From positions 1 through 64,000 of the forward strand of contig NZ_LHVE01000019.1 in assembly GCF_001269655.1 (NCBI RefSeq): 64,000 bases of DNA, read 5' to 3'. Below the pieces are notes generated by a model that was not told the origin of the DNA, ran no database searches, and was given only the letters and a program-made list of their open reading frames with translations. Of the stretch, positions 45,597 to 55,000 are shown in pieces. Within the stretch, counting starts at the first letter, position 1, and every line of letters begins with the position of its first letter. The stretch comes from Pseudomonas thivervalensis (GTDB lineage: Bacteria; Pseudomonadota; Gammaproteobacteria; Pseudomonadales; Pseudomonadaceae). The translations under genes were made by a program, and so were the position numbers.

Positions 45597-46187
45597 ATGC
45601 GTCGTCTGCTTCTCGCTTTGCCGTTCGCCCTGCTGCCATTGGCTGTCGCTCATGCGGCGGTGGAGCATGACCACGATCATGATCACGAACATGGCAGCCT
45701 CGGCGCCCATGAACACGGCGTCGCTCGACTGAACGCTGCCCTGGATGGCCAGACCCTGGAACTGGAGCTGGAAAGCCCGGCGATGAACCTGGTGGGTTTC
45801 GAACACGCCGCCACCAGCGATGCCGACAAGGCCAAGGTCGCCGCCGTACGCGCGCAGTTGGACAAGCCACTGGCGCTGTTCAACCTGCCCGCCGCCGCCC
45901 AATGCACCGTGGCCCAGCAAGAACTGGAAAGTCCATTGTTCGGCGATGAACCGGACCACGAAGACCATGACGAAGACGCCGATGGTGACGAGCACCACGG
46001 CGAGCACAGTGAGATCCATGCTCACTACCAATTCACCTGCGCCATCCCAGGTGCGTTGAAGAACCTGGACCTGGCGACACTGTTCAAAACCTTCCCGGCC
46101 ACCCAGAAAATTCAGGTACAACTGATCAGCCCGAGCGGCCAGCAAGGCGTGGAAGTGACGGCCAAGGCGCCAGCCCTGAAATTCTGA
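45597..46187 (+). CDS. DUF2796 (ZrgA-like) His-rich zinc-binding periplasmic protein
   Basis: A 196-residue DUF2796 protein. Signal peptide LLLALPFALLPLAVAHAA, then two histidine/aspartate clusters, VEHDHDHDHEHGSLGAHEHG after cleavage and DEPDHEDHDEDADGDEHHGE about residue 120, which should bind Zn2+. First gene of an operon with a MacB-like ABC pair and DUF3299, the composition I recall for PAO1 PA4063-PA4066, induced by zinc limitation. GGAGA precedes ATG 45597. Confidence 0.87.
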   Translation: MRRLLLALPFALLPLAVAHAAVEHDHDHDHEHGSLGAHEHGVARLNAALDGQTLELELESPAMNLVGFEHAATSDADKAKVAAVRAQLDKPLALFNLPAAAQCTVAQQELESPLFGDEPDHEDHDEDADGDEHHGEHSEIHAHYQFTCAIPGALKNLDLATLFKTFPATQKIQVQLISPSGQQGVEVTAKAPALKF

Positions 46188-46196
46188 ATACACAAT

Positions 46197-46283
46197 GTGG
46201 GAGCGAGCCTGCTCGCGATGGGGTCGGCACATTCAGCCCAGTGTCGCCTGACACACCGCTTCGCGAGCAGGCTCGCTCCCACA
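46197..46283. repeat. Family-1 REP pair
   Basis: GTGGGAGCGAGCCTGCTCGC and its inverted copy with a 40-base spacer (GTCGCCTGACACACCGCTTC), inside the zinc operon between the DUF2796 and ABC genes. Confidence 0.9.
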
Positions 46284-46311
46284 GGTGTTCCCTTACCTTG
46301 AAATCACAACC

Positions 46312-47022
46312 ATGACCCAAGCACTCATCGAACTGTCCGACCTGGGCTTCAGTTGGCCCGGGCACCCGCCCTTGCTGGATATCCCGGCGTTTCGCCTGGA
46401 AGCCGGCGAAACCTTGTTCCTCAAGGGCCCGAGCGGCAGCGGCAAGACCACACTGCTGGGGCTTCTGGGCGGCGTGCAAACGCCGGATCGCGGCAGCATC
46501 CGCCTGCTCGGCCAAGAACTCAGCGAGCTGGGCGCCGGCCGCCGCGACCGCTTTCGTGTGGACCACACCGGCTACATCTTCCAGCAGTTCAACCTGCTGC
46601 CGTTTCTCTCGGTGCGCGAGAATGTCGAACTGCCCTGCCACTTCTCCAAGCTGCGTGCGCAACGGGCCATCCAGCGCCACGGCAGTGTCGATCAAGCCGC
46701 CGCCACGCTGCTGGCCCATCTGGGTTTGACCGATGCGAACCTGCTGGAGCGCCGCGCCGACTCGCTGTCCATCGGCCAGCAACAACGGGTCGCCGCCGCA
46801 CGGGCGTTGATCGGCCAACCGGAACTGGTGATCGCCGACGAACCGACTTCAGCCCTGGACTACGACGCCCGGGAAAACTTCCTGCGGCTGTTGTTCGCTG
46901 AATGCCGCGAGGCCGGGTCGAGCCTGTTGTTCGTCAGTCATGACCAGAGCCTGGCGCCGCTGTTCGACCGCCACCTCTCGCTGGCCGATCTCAATCGCGC
47001 CGCCACGCCACTCGAGGTCTGA
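46312..47022 (+). CDS. ABC transporter ATP-binding protein (LolD/MacB type)
   Basis: A 236-residue ATPase: Walker A GPSGSGKTT, signature LSIGQQQRVAAARAL, Walker B LVIADEPTSALD, H-loop FVSHDQSL. It pairs with the FtsX-type permease two bases downstream. Such pairs move substrates or transmit mechanical force across the periplasm; with the DUF2796 and DUF3299 proteins it should serve zinc uptake or rescue. ATG 46312 begins the conserved region. Confidence 0.92.
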   Translation: MTQALIELSDLGFSWPGHPPLLDIPAFRLEAGETLFLKGPSGSGKTTLLGLLGGVQTPDRGSIRLLGQELSELGAGRRDRFRVDHTGYIFQQFNLLPFLSVRENVELPCHFSKLRAQRAIQRHGSVDQAAATLLAHLGLTDANLLERRADSLSIGQQQRVAAARALIGQPELVIADEPTSALDYDARENFLRLLFAECREAGSSLLFVSHDQSLAPLFDRHLSLADLNRAATPLEV

Positions 47023-47023
47023 G

Positions 47024-48289
47024 ATGTATTTGTTCCGTCTAGCCATGGCCAGCCTGGCGAACCGCCGCTTCACTGCGATCCTTACCGCGTTTGCCATTGC
47101 GCTGTCGGTGTGCCTGCTGCTGGCGGTGGAGCGCGTGCGCACCGAGGCCAGGGCCAGTTTCGCCAGCACCATCAGCGGCACCGACCTGATCGTCGGTGCC
47201 CGCTCCGGTTCCGTGAACCTGCTGTTGTACTCGGTGTTTCGCATCGGCAACGCCACCAACAACATCCGTTGGGACAGCTTTGAGCAATTCGCCAATAACC
47301 CGAAGGTGAAGTGGGCGATTCCCATGTCCCTCGGCGATTCCCATCGCGGTTATCGGGTGATGGGCACCACCGAAGCCTACTTCGAGCATTATCAGTACGG
47401 TCGCCAGCAACACCTGGAACTGGCCGATGGTCGGGCGTTCGCCACCGATCCGTTCGAAGTGGTGCTCGGCGCCGAAGTGGCCGAGGCGCTGCATTACAAA
47501 CTCGGCGACAAACTGGTGCTGGCCCACGGCGTGGCAGCGATCAGCCTGGTCAAGCATGACGACAAGCCCTTCACCGTGGTCGGGATTCTCAAGCGCACCG
47601 GCACCCCGGTGGACCGCACGCTGCACATCAGCCTCGGCGGCATGGAGGCGATCCACATTGACTGGAAGAACGGCGTACCGGCCCAGGGCAATGGGCGTAT
47701 CAGCGCCGACCAGGCCCGCAACATGGACCTCACGCCCCAGGCGATTACCGCGTTCATGCTTGGCCTCAACAGCAAGATTTCGACCTTTGCCTTGCAGCGC
47801 GAGATCAATGAGTTCCGCGGTGAGCCGCTGCTGGCGATCCTGCCCGGCGTGGCGCTGCAGGAGTTATGGAGCCTGATGGGCACAGCGGAGAAAGCCCTGT
47901 TCGTGATTTCGCTGTTCGTGGTCCTGACCGGGTTGATCGGCATGCTCACGGCGATCCTCACCAGCCTCAACGAACGCCGCCGGGAAATGGCGATCCTGCG
48001 GTCGGTGGGGGCGCGGCCGTGGCACATCGCGACCCTGCTGGTGCTCGAAGCCTTTGCCCTGGCGCTGGCCGGGGTCACCGCCGGACTGGCGTTGCTGTAC
48101 ATCGGCATCGCCGCCGCCCAGGGTTACGTGCAGTCGGCCTACGGCTTGTACTTGCCGCTGGGCTGGCCGAGCGAATATGAATGGACGCTGCTGGCTGGCA
48201 TCCTGGTCGCCGCCCTGTTGATGGGCAGCGTGCCGGCCTGGCGCGCCTATCGCCAATCGTTGGCCGACGGCCTGTCGATCCGTCTATGA
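47024..48289 (+). CDS. FtsX/MacB-type ABC transporter permease
   Basis: A 421-residue permease: N-terminal helix (FRLAMASLANRRFTAILTAF), a large periplasmic domain with LIVGARSGSVNLLLYSVFRI, and three C-terminal helices with LNERRREMAILRSVGARPWH (the coupling helix region). ATG 47024 directly after the ATPase stop. Overlaps the DUF3299 gene's earliest possible start by four bases. Confidence 0.92.
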   Translation: MYLFRLAMASLANRRFTAILTAFAIALSVCLLLAVERVRTEARASFASTISGTDLIVGARSGSVNLLLYSVFRIGNATNNIRWDSFEQFANNPKVKWAIPMSLGDSHRGYRVMGTTEAYFEHYQYGRQQHLELADGRAFATDPFEVVLGAEVAEALHYKLGDKLVLAHGVAAISLVKHDDKPFTVVGILKRTGTPVDRTLHISLGGMEAIHIDWKNGVPAQGNGRISADQARNMDLTPQAITAFMLGLNSKISTFALQREINEFRGEPLLAILPGVALQELWSLMGTAEKALFVISLFVVLTGLIGMLTAILTSLNERRREMAILRSVGARPWHIATLLVLEAFALALAGVTAGLALLYIGIAAAQGYVQSAYGLYLPLGWPSEYEWTLLAGILVAALLMGSVPAWRAYRQSLADGLSIRL

Positions 48290-48300
48290 GGACCTTGAAG

Positions 48301-48819
48301 ATGCCCCGCGCCCTGCTAGCGCTGTTGATGATGGTCGCCCTGCCGCTGTGGGCGGCCGAGCCGAGGGACCTGGCCTGGTCGGAAATGATCCCGCCGGACG
48401 CGCCGCCGGAAGTGCCGAACATGACACCGCTGCATGACCTGTCGAAAATGAGCGACGCCCTCGCGGCCGAGTCCGCGCCAGCGGCCAAGCAGGACCTGCC
48501 CAACGCCCCGGTGGTCAAGGCCCTCGACGGCCAGCAGATTCGCTTGCCGGGCTACATCGTGCCCTTGGAAGTCAGCGAGGAAGGTCGCACCACGGACTTC
48601 CTGCTGGTGCCGTATTTCGGCGCTTGCATCCATGTGCCGCCACCGCCGTCGAACCAGATCGTGCATGTGAAAAGCGAAGTCGGGGTCAAGCTCGACGAGC
48701 TGTACCAACCGTACTGGGTCGAAGGGCCGATGCAGGTCAAGCCGTCCACCAGTGAACTGGCCGATGCCGGGTATCAGATGGAGGCTGAGAAGATTTATGT
48801 GTATGAGCTGCCGGAGTGA
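48301..48819 (+). CDS. DUF3299 periplasmic protein
   Basis: A 172-residue DUF3299 protein with signal peptide LALLMMVALPLWAAEP; the core contains IRLPGYIVPLEVSEEG and YFGACIHVPPPPSNQIVHV, whose Cys-x-His pair could bind metal. ATG 48301 is preceded by GAGGA at about nine bases; ATG 48286 (overlapping the permease stop) would add five residues. Last gene of the zinc operon. Confidence 0.85.
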   Translation: MPRALLALLMMVALPLWAAEPRDLAWSEMIPPDAPPEVPNMTPLHDLSKMSDALAAESAPAAKQDLPNAPVVKALDGQQIRLPGYIVPLEVSEEGRTTDFLLVPYFGACIHVPPPPSNQIVHVKSEVGVKLDELYQPYWVEGPMQVKPSTSELADAGYQMEAEKIYVYELPE

Positions 48820-48851
48820 ACCTGGTGGTGAAGTGTTGTTGATGAGATAGC

Positions 48852-48935
48852 TATCGCGAGCAGGCTCGCTCCCACAGTTGATCGGGTTTCTTCAGAGGGA
48901 ATGCGGTCTAATGTGGGAGCGAGCCTGCTCGCGAT
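48852..48935. repeat. Family-1 REP pair
   Basis: TCGCGAGCAGGCTCGCTCCC then GTGGGAGCGAGCCTGCTCGC, 36-base spacer, between the zinc operon and oprG. Confidence 0.9.
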
Positions 48936-48967
48936 GGGGCCCTCAAGGTTTGCTCATCATCATTTCA

Positions 48968-48981
48968 TTGAGCTGAGTCAA
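48968..48981 (+). promoter_or_regulatory. ANR/FNR-type box, upstream copy
   Basis: TTGAGCTGAGTCAA fits TTGA-N6-TCAA, the core of the FNR/ANR site TTGATN4ATCAA. It is preceded by TCA, as is the second copy 33 bases downstream. Confidence 0.65.
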
Positions 48982-49000
48982 TTAAACACCCGCTGACTCA

Positions 49001-49014
49001 TTGAGCTGTGTCAA
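49001..49014 (+). promoter_or_regulatory. ANR/FNR-type box, promoter-proximal copy
   Basis: TTGAGCTGTGTCAA, one base different from the upstream box. If TACCAT (49037-49042) is the -10, the box is centred near -41.5, the class II activator position. Confidence 0.7.
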
Positions 49015-49036
49015 AAGACCGGTCCAGACGGCTTCG

Positions 49037-49042
49037 TACCAT
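49037..49042 (+). promoter_or_regulatory. Candidate -10 of oprG
   Basis: TACCAT, four of six consensus bases, 35 bases before the ATG and placed correctly relative to the ANR box at 49001-49014. Confidence 0.4.
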
Positions 49043-49076
49043 GGGACATCAATTTTAGATGCCTTCTGGAGCCCCC

Positions 49077-49775
49077 ATGAACAAGTCCTTGCTCAGCGCT
49101 TCCCTCGTTGCCCTCGCCCTCGCTGCCCCGCTCGCCCAGGCCCATACCGCCGGCGACATCATCGTTCGCGCCGGTGCCATCACCGTCAACCCGGACGCCG
49201 ACAGCTCCAGCGTCAAGGTCGATCGTGGCCCGCTGGCCGGCGCCGACCTGGGTGGCAAGGCGACCATGAGCAGCGACACGCAACTGGGCCTGAACTTCGC
49301 CTACATGCTGACCAACAATTGGGGTATCGAACTGCTGGCGGCCTCGCCGTTCGAGCACGACGTGAAACTCAAGGGCACCGCCCTCGGCGCGGCCAATGGC
49401 AAGCTCGGCACCCTCAAGCACCTGCCGCCGACCCTGAGCCTGGTCTACTACCCGCTCGACGCCAAATCGGCCTTCCAACCTTATGTCGGCGCGGGCATCA
49501 ACTACACCTGGATCTACGACGAACACGTCGGCAGCGAAGCCAGCGCCAATGGCTTCAGCAACTTCCGGGCGAAAAACAGCTGGGGCATGGCCTGGCAAGT
49601 CGGTGCCGACTACATGTTGACCGACAACATCATGATCAACGGTCAGATCCGCTACATCGACATCGACACCACCGCCTATGTCGACAACAACGCCGTGGCC
49701 GGTGGCACCCGGGCCAAGGTGGATGTCGATGTGGATCCGTTCGTCTACATGGTGGGGTTGGGTTACAAGTTCTGA
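49077..49775 (+). CDS. oprG: OprG/OmpW-family outer-membrane protein
   Basis: A 232-residue OmpW family eight-stranded barrel: signal peptide LLSASLVALALAAPLAQAH, first strand DIIVRAGAITVNP, FAYMLTNNWGIELLAASPF, and C-terminal DPFVYMVGLGYKF with the terminal Phe. It forms a channel for hydrophobic small molecules in the outer membrane. In P. aeruginosa oprG is induced by iron and low oxygen through ANR, which agrees with the two boxes upstream. ATG 49077 follows TGGAG. Confidence 0.93.
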   Translation: MNKSLLSASLVALALAAPLAQAHTAGDIIVRAGAITVNPDADSSSVKVDRGPLAGADLGGKATMSSDTQLGLNFAYMLTNNWGIELLAASPFEHDVKLKGTALGAANGKLGTLKHLPPTLSLVYYPLDAKSAFQPYVGAGINYTWIYDEHVGSEASANGFSNFRAKNSWGMAWQVGADYMLTDNIMINGQIRYIDIDTTAYVDNNAVAGGTRAKVDVDVDPFVYMVGLGYKF

Positions 49776-49802
49776 CCCAAACTTGAAGGTACAAACATCC
49801 CT

Positions 49803-49890
49803 GTGGGAGCGAGCCTGCTCGCGATAACGGTGGATCAGTCAGCAACACTGTTGACTGACACTCCGCTATCGCGAGCAGGCTCGCTCCCAC
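49803..49890. repeat. Family-1 REP pair
   Basis: GTGGGAGCGAGCCTGCTCGC with inverted copy; spacer has CACTGTTGACTGACACTCCG. Between convergent oprG and the epimerase gene, so it may end both transcripts. Confidence 0.9.
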
Positions 49891-49914
49891 ATTAGGTTAA
49901 TGGTTGCTGAGAAC

Positions 49915-50844
49915 TCAGCGCCCCAACAACCTCGCCAGCCCCACGCTCATTGGTGTTTGCGGTGGAAAGCTGAAGCGCTGCAACAACCGCTGGTTGTCCG
50001 CCCGGGAGTGGCGGATGTCGCCGGAGCGCGCCGGGCCGTAGCTGATTGGCGGCAGGTCGCCCACCACGGCGGCCAGGGCCTGGAGCATCTGCTTGAGGGT
50101 CGTGGCCTGGTTCCAGCCGACGTTCACCGCGCCCACTTCCACCTCGGGCTTTTCGATGGCCTGCACCAGCACGTCCACCAAGTCTTCGACATAGACAAAA
50201 TCCCGGGTCTGCTCGCCGTCGCCGAACACGGTGATCGGCAGGCCTTTCTGCGCCCGTTCGCTGAAGATGCTGATGACCCCGGAATACGGCGAGGACGGGT
50301 CCTGGCGCGGGCCGTAGATGTTGAAGAAGCGGAACACCACCGGCTCCAGGTCGTGCTGACGGCGATAGAAGTCGAAGTAGAACTCGCTGGCCAGTTTGTC
50401 GGAGGCATAGGGTGTGAGCGGCGCCTTGGGGGTGTCTTCGTCGATGGATTGACCTTCGCCGTTGTTGCCGTAGACCGCTGCGCTGGAGGCAAACAGCACC
50501 CGCTTCACACCGCTCTGGCGCATGGCTTCGCAGACATTCAAGGTGCCGATGAAGTTGCTCTGGTGGGTGCGCACGGGGTCGTCCACCGAAGCCTGCACCG
50601 AGGCCACCGCCGCCAGGTGCGCCACGGCGCTGCAGCCGGTCATGGCCCGGGCCACCAAGGCCGCATCGGCGACGTCGCCTTCGATCAGTTCGACCGCTGG
50701 GTTGTCCAGTGGCAGGTTGCTGCGCTTGCCGGTGGACAAGTCATCGAGGATGCGCACCGCATGCCCCTTGGCGAGCAGGGCGTCAGTCAGGTGTGAACCA
50801 ATGAAACCCGCGCCGCCGGTGATTAAAACAGGGCCTTTAGCCAT
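49915..50844 (-). CDS. NAD-dependent epimerase/dehydratase (extended SDR)
   Basis: A 309-residue extended short-chain dehydrogenase: NAD motif ITGGAGFIGSHL, active-site SSAAVYGN and Y-ASDK (TPYASDKLASE), RFFNIYGPRQD, DFVYVEDLVDVL. It acts on a nucleotide sugar (epimerase or dehydratase); the exact product cannot be read. ATG 50844 lies at the NAD motif; its first eight bases overlap the preceding gene's end. Confidence 0.9.
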   Translation of the reverse strand: MAKGPVLITGGAGFIGSHLTDALLAKGHAVRILDDLSTGKRSNLPLDNPAVELIEGDVADAALVARAMTGCSAVAHLAAVASVQASVDDPVRTHQSNFIGTLNVCEAMRQSGVKRVLFASSAAVYGNNGEGQSIDEDTPKAPLTPYASDKLASEFYFDFYRRQHDLEPVVFRFFNIYGPRQDPSSPYSGVISIFSERAQKGLPITVFGDGEQTRDFVYVEDLVDVLVQAIEKPEVEVGAVNVGWNQATTLKQMLQALAAVVGDLPPISYGPARSGDIRHSRADNQRLLQRFSFPPQTPMSVGLARLLGR

Positions 50845-51721
50845 GGCGATAAAACCTATCCAGTAAACCCGGGAGTGCTGCGCGCCAGGCGCGGGGCTTG
50901 ATCCCGAAAGTGTGCAAAATTTTCTTGCAGGCCAATACCGCATGCTGCGGTTCTTCCGCGGCGTCCGGTCGTGCGGCATGGGCCTGGGCGGTAGGCGACT
51001 CGATGGCCAGCGGATGCAGGGCACGGGCTTCGGTGAGGATCGCCTGGCCCAGCGCCAGCGGCGTGGTCGCCTCGTGCCCGGCGTAATGATAAGTGCCCCA
51101 CAACGGCGCCGCGCAATCGAGTTGCTTGAGCACCGAAATGATCACCCGCGCGGCATCGTCCACAGGCGTCGGATTGCCCCGCCGGTCGTCGGCCAGCAAC
51201 AACTCTTCGGGCTGCTCGGCCCGAGTCAGGAAACGACCGAGGATGCCATCGGCGCTGTCGTCCAGCAGCCAGCCGAACCGTAGCAGCACATGTTGCGGGC
51301 AGGTGGCACGCACGCTTTGTTCGATCCGCCACAGCGCCTGGCCCCGCACGCCCAGGGGCACCGGTTCATCCTTTTCGCTGTAGGCCGTGGCGCGGGAACC
51401 GTCGAACACCCGATAGCTCGACGGTTGCAACAAGACGATGTTGTGATGCTGGCACAGCTCGGCCAGCCGCTCGACAGCGCGCTCCTGGCTGGCCAGGCGC
51501 TGTTCGCTGACGGCCTCGGCCTGGAACCAGTCGAAGTAGTACGCCAGGTTGATCAAGGCGTCCGGACGGGTGTCGTCGAGCAGTTGCGTCAGGCTCGCGG
51601 CATCCCAGCCGTCTTCGGGCGGGCGGGGGGCAAGAAAACCGATGTCTTCTTCTGCACCGAGGCGAATCAGCGCCTGCCCAAGGGCATTTCCGCCGCCCAG
51701 TAACATAAGGCGCATTCGCAT
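50837..51721 (-). CDS. RmlD-like NAD(P)-binding sugar-nucleotide reductase
   Basis: A 294-residue protein of the RmlD-like SDR group, with a Rossmann start LMLLGGGNALGQALIRLG (GGxxxLG), LINLAYYFDWFQAE, and LLQPSSYRVFDG. The Y-x3-K of active enzymes is not evident (reads SYRVFDG then EKDEP), so activity is uncertain. It precedes the epimerase gene in an overlapping pair; PAO1 has the same pair after oprG as I recall. Confidence 0.82.
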   Translation of the reverse strand: MRMRLMLLGGGNALGQALIRLGAEEDIGFLAPRPPEDGWDAASLTQLLDDTRPDALINLAYYFDWFQAEAVSEQRLASQERAVERLAELCQHHNIVLLQPSSYRVFDGSRATAYSEKDEPVPLGVRGQALWRIEQSVRATCPQHVLLRFGWLLDDSADGILGRFLTRAEQPEELLLADDRRGNPTPVDDAARVIISVLKQLDCAAPLWGTYHYAGHEATTPLALGQAILTEARALHPLAIESPTAQAHAARPDAAEEPQHAVLACKKILHTFGIKPRAWRAALPGLLDRFYRHG

Positions 51722-52016
51722 AAAGTCAGCAGGCCCAGTCTATTGGCACAAGAATTTGGTCGATAACGCCCGCAGGCGTTGTCGGAATCGTTGCATTTTG
51801 CGGGTTTAGTGCGCAACCGTCATCCGCAATGTGCAGATCGCCGGGTTTGGGTAGGCCTTGAGGCCGCTATCGCGAGCAAGCTCGCTCCCACAGGGATCGC
51901 ATGTACACTGGAGATCCCCTGTGGGAGCGAGCTCGCTCGCGATGGGGCCGGAACAGGCAATAGAGGTCCCGGACGGTACTTGCATCCTCCCCACCCCACC
52001 CGCCTAAACTGCCCCC
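51722..52016. other. Divergent intergenic region of sugar-nucleotide and lhr genes
   Basis: A 295-bp divergent gap containing the REP at 51869-51943; both promoters should lie here but I saw no strong pair. CACCCCACCCGCC precedes lhr directly, without a clear ribosome site. Confidence 0.5.
51869..51943. repeat. Family-1 REP pair
   Basis: TCGCGAGCAAGCTCGCTCCC then GTGGGAGCGAGCTCGCTCGC with a short 27-base spacer. Confidence 0.9.
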
Positions 52017-55000
52017 ATGAATCTGCCCCTTGCAGCCGACCACGCCATGGCAGGCTTTCACCCCGCCGTTCGCGCCTGGTTCAGCCAGACCTTCCCGGCG
52101 GTCACGGCCGCCCAGGCCCGGGCGTGGCCGTTGATCGGCCAGCGTCGTTCGACCCTGGTGGCGGCGCCTACCGGCTCGGGCAAGACCCTGACGGCTTTTC
52201 TCGCGGTACTCGATAACCTGGTGCACCGCGGCCTGGAACAAGGCGGCCTGCCGGACCAGACCCTGGTGGTCTACGTCTCGCCGCTCAAGGCCCTGAGCAA
52301 CGATATCCAGATCAACCTGCAGAATCCCCTGGCCGGCATCACTGAACAGCTGCAACAAATGGGCTTGCCACCCTTGTCGATCACCACCGCCGTGCGCACC
52401 GGCGACACGCCGCAGAAAGACCGCTCGGCGATGCGCAAGATCGCGCCGCACATCCTCGTGACCACGCCCGAATCACTCTACGTGTTGCTCGGCTCCGATT
52501 CCGGCCGGCAGATGCTCGCCAGCACGCGCACGGTGATCGTCGACGAAATCCATGCCATCGCCGCCAGCAAGCGCGGCAGCCACCTGGCCTTGAGCCTGGA
52601 ACGCCTGCAAGCCCTGTGCGCCGAACCGCTGATGCGCATCGGCCTGTCCGCCACGCAAAAGCCCATCGAAGCGGTCTCGCGCTTTCTCGTCGGCGAAGGA
52701 CGCACCTGTGACATCGTCGACATCGGCCACGCCCGTCCCCGCGATCTGGACATCGAGGTGCCGCCGGTGCCCCTGTCGTCGGTGATGGCCAATGACGTCT
52801 GGGAATTGGTCTACAACCGCCTCGCCGACCTGGCCCGGGAACATCGCACCACCTTGGTGTTCGTCAACACCCGGCGCCTGGCCGAACGCCTCAGCCGCCA
52901 TCTGAGCGAACGCCTGGGCAAGGACGCCGTGGCCGCCCACCACGGCAGCCTGGCGAAGGAATTTCGCCTCGACGCCGAACAACGCCTCAAACGCGGCGAG
53001 TTGAAGGTGCTGATCGCCACCGCGTCCCTGGAGCTGGGCATCGATATCGGCGATGTCGACCTGGTCTGCCAGATCGCCTCGCCCCGCTCGATCTCGGCGT
53101 TTCTGCAAAGAGTCGGTCGCTCCGGCCACCAGGTCGGCGGCACGCCCAAGGGGCGTCTGTTCGCCACCACCCGCGACGACTTGATCGAATGCGCAGCCCT
53201 GCTCGACTGCGTGCGCCGAGGCGAACTGGACGTCCTGCACATTCCCAAGGCACCGCTGGACGTGCTGGCCCAGCAGATCGTCGCCGAAGTCAGTTGCCAG
53301 GAATGGTCGGAACAGGCGCTGCTGGAGACCTTCCGCCGCGCCTCGCCCTACGCCGAGCTGGACGAAGAGCATTACCAGGCGCTGTTGCAGATGCTTGCCG
53401 AAGGCCTCAATGGCCGCCAGGGCGTGCGCAGCGCCTACCTGCACCGCGATGCCGTGACCCGGACCTTGCGCGGGCGCCGGGGCAGCAAGCTGACGGCGGT
53501 GACCAGCGGCGGCACGATTCCGGACAACGCCGACTACAGCGTGCTGCTCGAACCCCAGGGCTTGAACATCGGCAGCGTCAACGAAGACTTCGCGGTGGAG
53601 AGCATTGCCGGCGATGTATTCCAACTGGGTAATACGTCCTACCGCATCATCCGCGTCGAGACCGGCCGCGTGCGGGTCGAAGACGCCCAGGGCCAACCGC
53701 CGACCATTCCGTTCTGGCTCGGCGAAGCCCCAGGGCGCAGCGCCGAGCTGTCTTTCGCCGTGGCGCGCCTGCAAACCCAACTCGACCGACTGCTCGGTGC
53801 CACGCCGGGCGACCTGCAACCGGCCCTCGACTGGCTGACCGGCACCTTGCACCTGAACCTTGCCAGCGCCGAACAACTGATCGATTACCTGGCCCCGGCG
53901 CGCCTGGCCTTCGGCGCCCTGCCGTCCCAGGACACGCTGTTGATGGAGCGTTTTTTCGACGAGTCCGGCGGCACGCAACTGATCATCCACACGCCCTTCG
54001 GCAGCCGCATCAACCGCGCCTGGGGCCTGGCCTTGCGCAAGCGCTTCTGCCGCACCTTCAACTTCGAATTGCAGGCCGCCGCCAGCGAAGACGCTATCGT
54101 GCTCTCGCTGTCCACCAGCCACAGCTTCGAATTGGACGAGGTCTGGCGCTACCTCAACAGCCACAGCGCCGAACAGATCCTGGTCCAGGCAGTGCTGGAT
54201 GCACCTCTGTTCGGCGTGCGCTGGCGCTGGAACGCTGGCGTGGCCCTCGCGTTGCCGCGCTACACCGGCGGGCGCAAGGTCGCCCCGCAGATCCAACGCA
54301 TGAAGAGCGAAGACTTGATCGCCAGCGTGTTCCCGGACCAGATCGCCTGCCTGGAAAACCTCGCCGGTGAGCGGGAGATCCCCGACCACCCGCTCGTGGA
54401 GCAGACCCTCGACGATTGCCTGCACGAAGCCATGGACAGCGAAGGCTGGCTGGCGTTGTTGCGGCGCATGGAGGCGGGTGAGGTTCGCCTGATCAGCCGC
54501 GACCTGCCGGCACCTTCGCCATTGGCGGCAGAAATCCTCAGTGCCCGCCCCTACACCTTTCTCGACGACGCACCGCTGGAAGAACGGCGGACCCAGGCGG
54601 TGATCAACCGGCGCTGGAGCGATCCACAGGCCACCGACGACCTTGGCGCGCTGGACGCCGAGGCCATCCAATCGGTTCGGGATGAGGCCTGGCCGACGCC
54701 GGCCAATCTCGATGAGATGCACGAAGCCTTGATGAGCCTGGCCGGCATCGCCGACAGCGAAGCCGAGGCCCACGCGCCGTGGCTGGATTGGTTGCAGGCA
54801 CTGGCCGCGAGTGGGCGCGCCAGCCATCTGCAGATCAGCGCCGAGCGTGGTATCTGGGTGCCCCTGGAACGCCTGACTTGCTGGCAAGCCGTTTATCCAC
54901 AGGCCCATTGGCAACCGGCACTGGCCCCGCTGGCCGGCTTCGATGAAACCTGGGACAGCGACGAAGCCCTGGTGGAAGTGCTCCGCGCCCGGCTCAGTGC

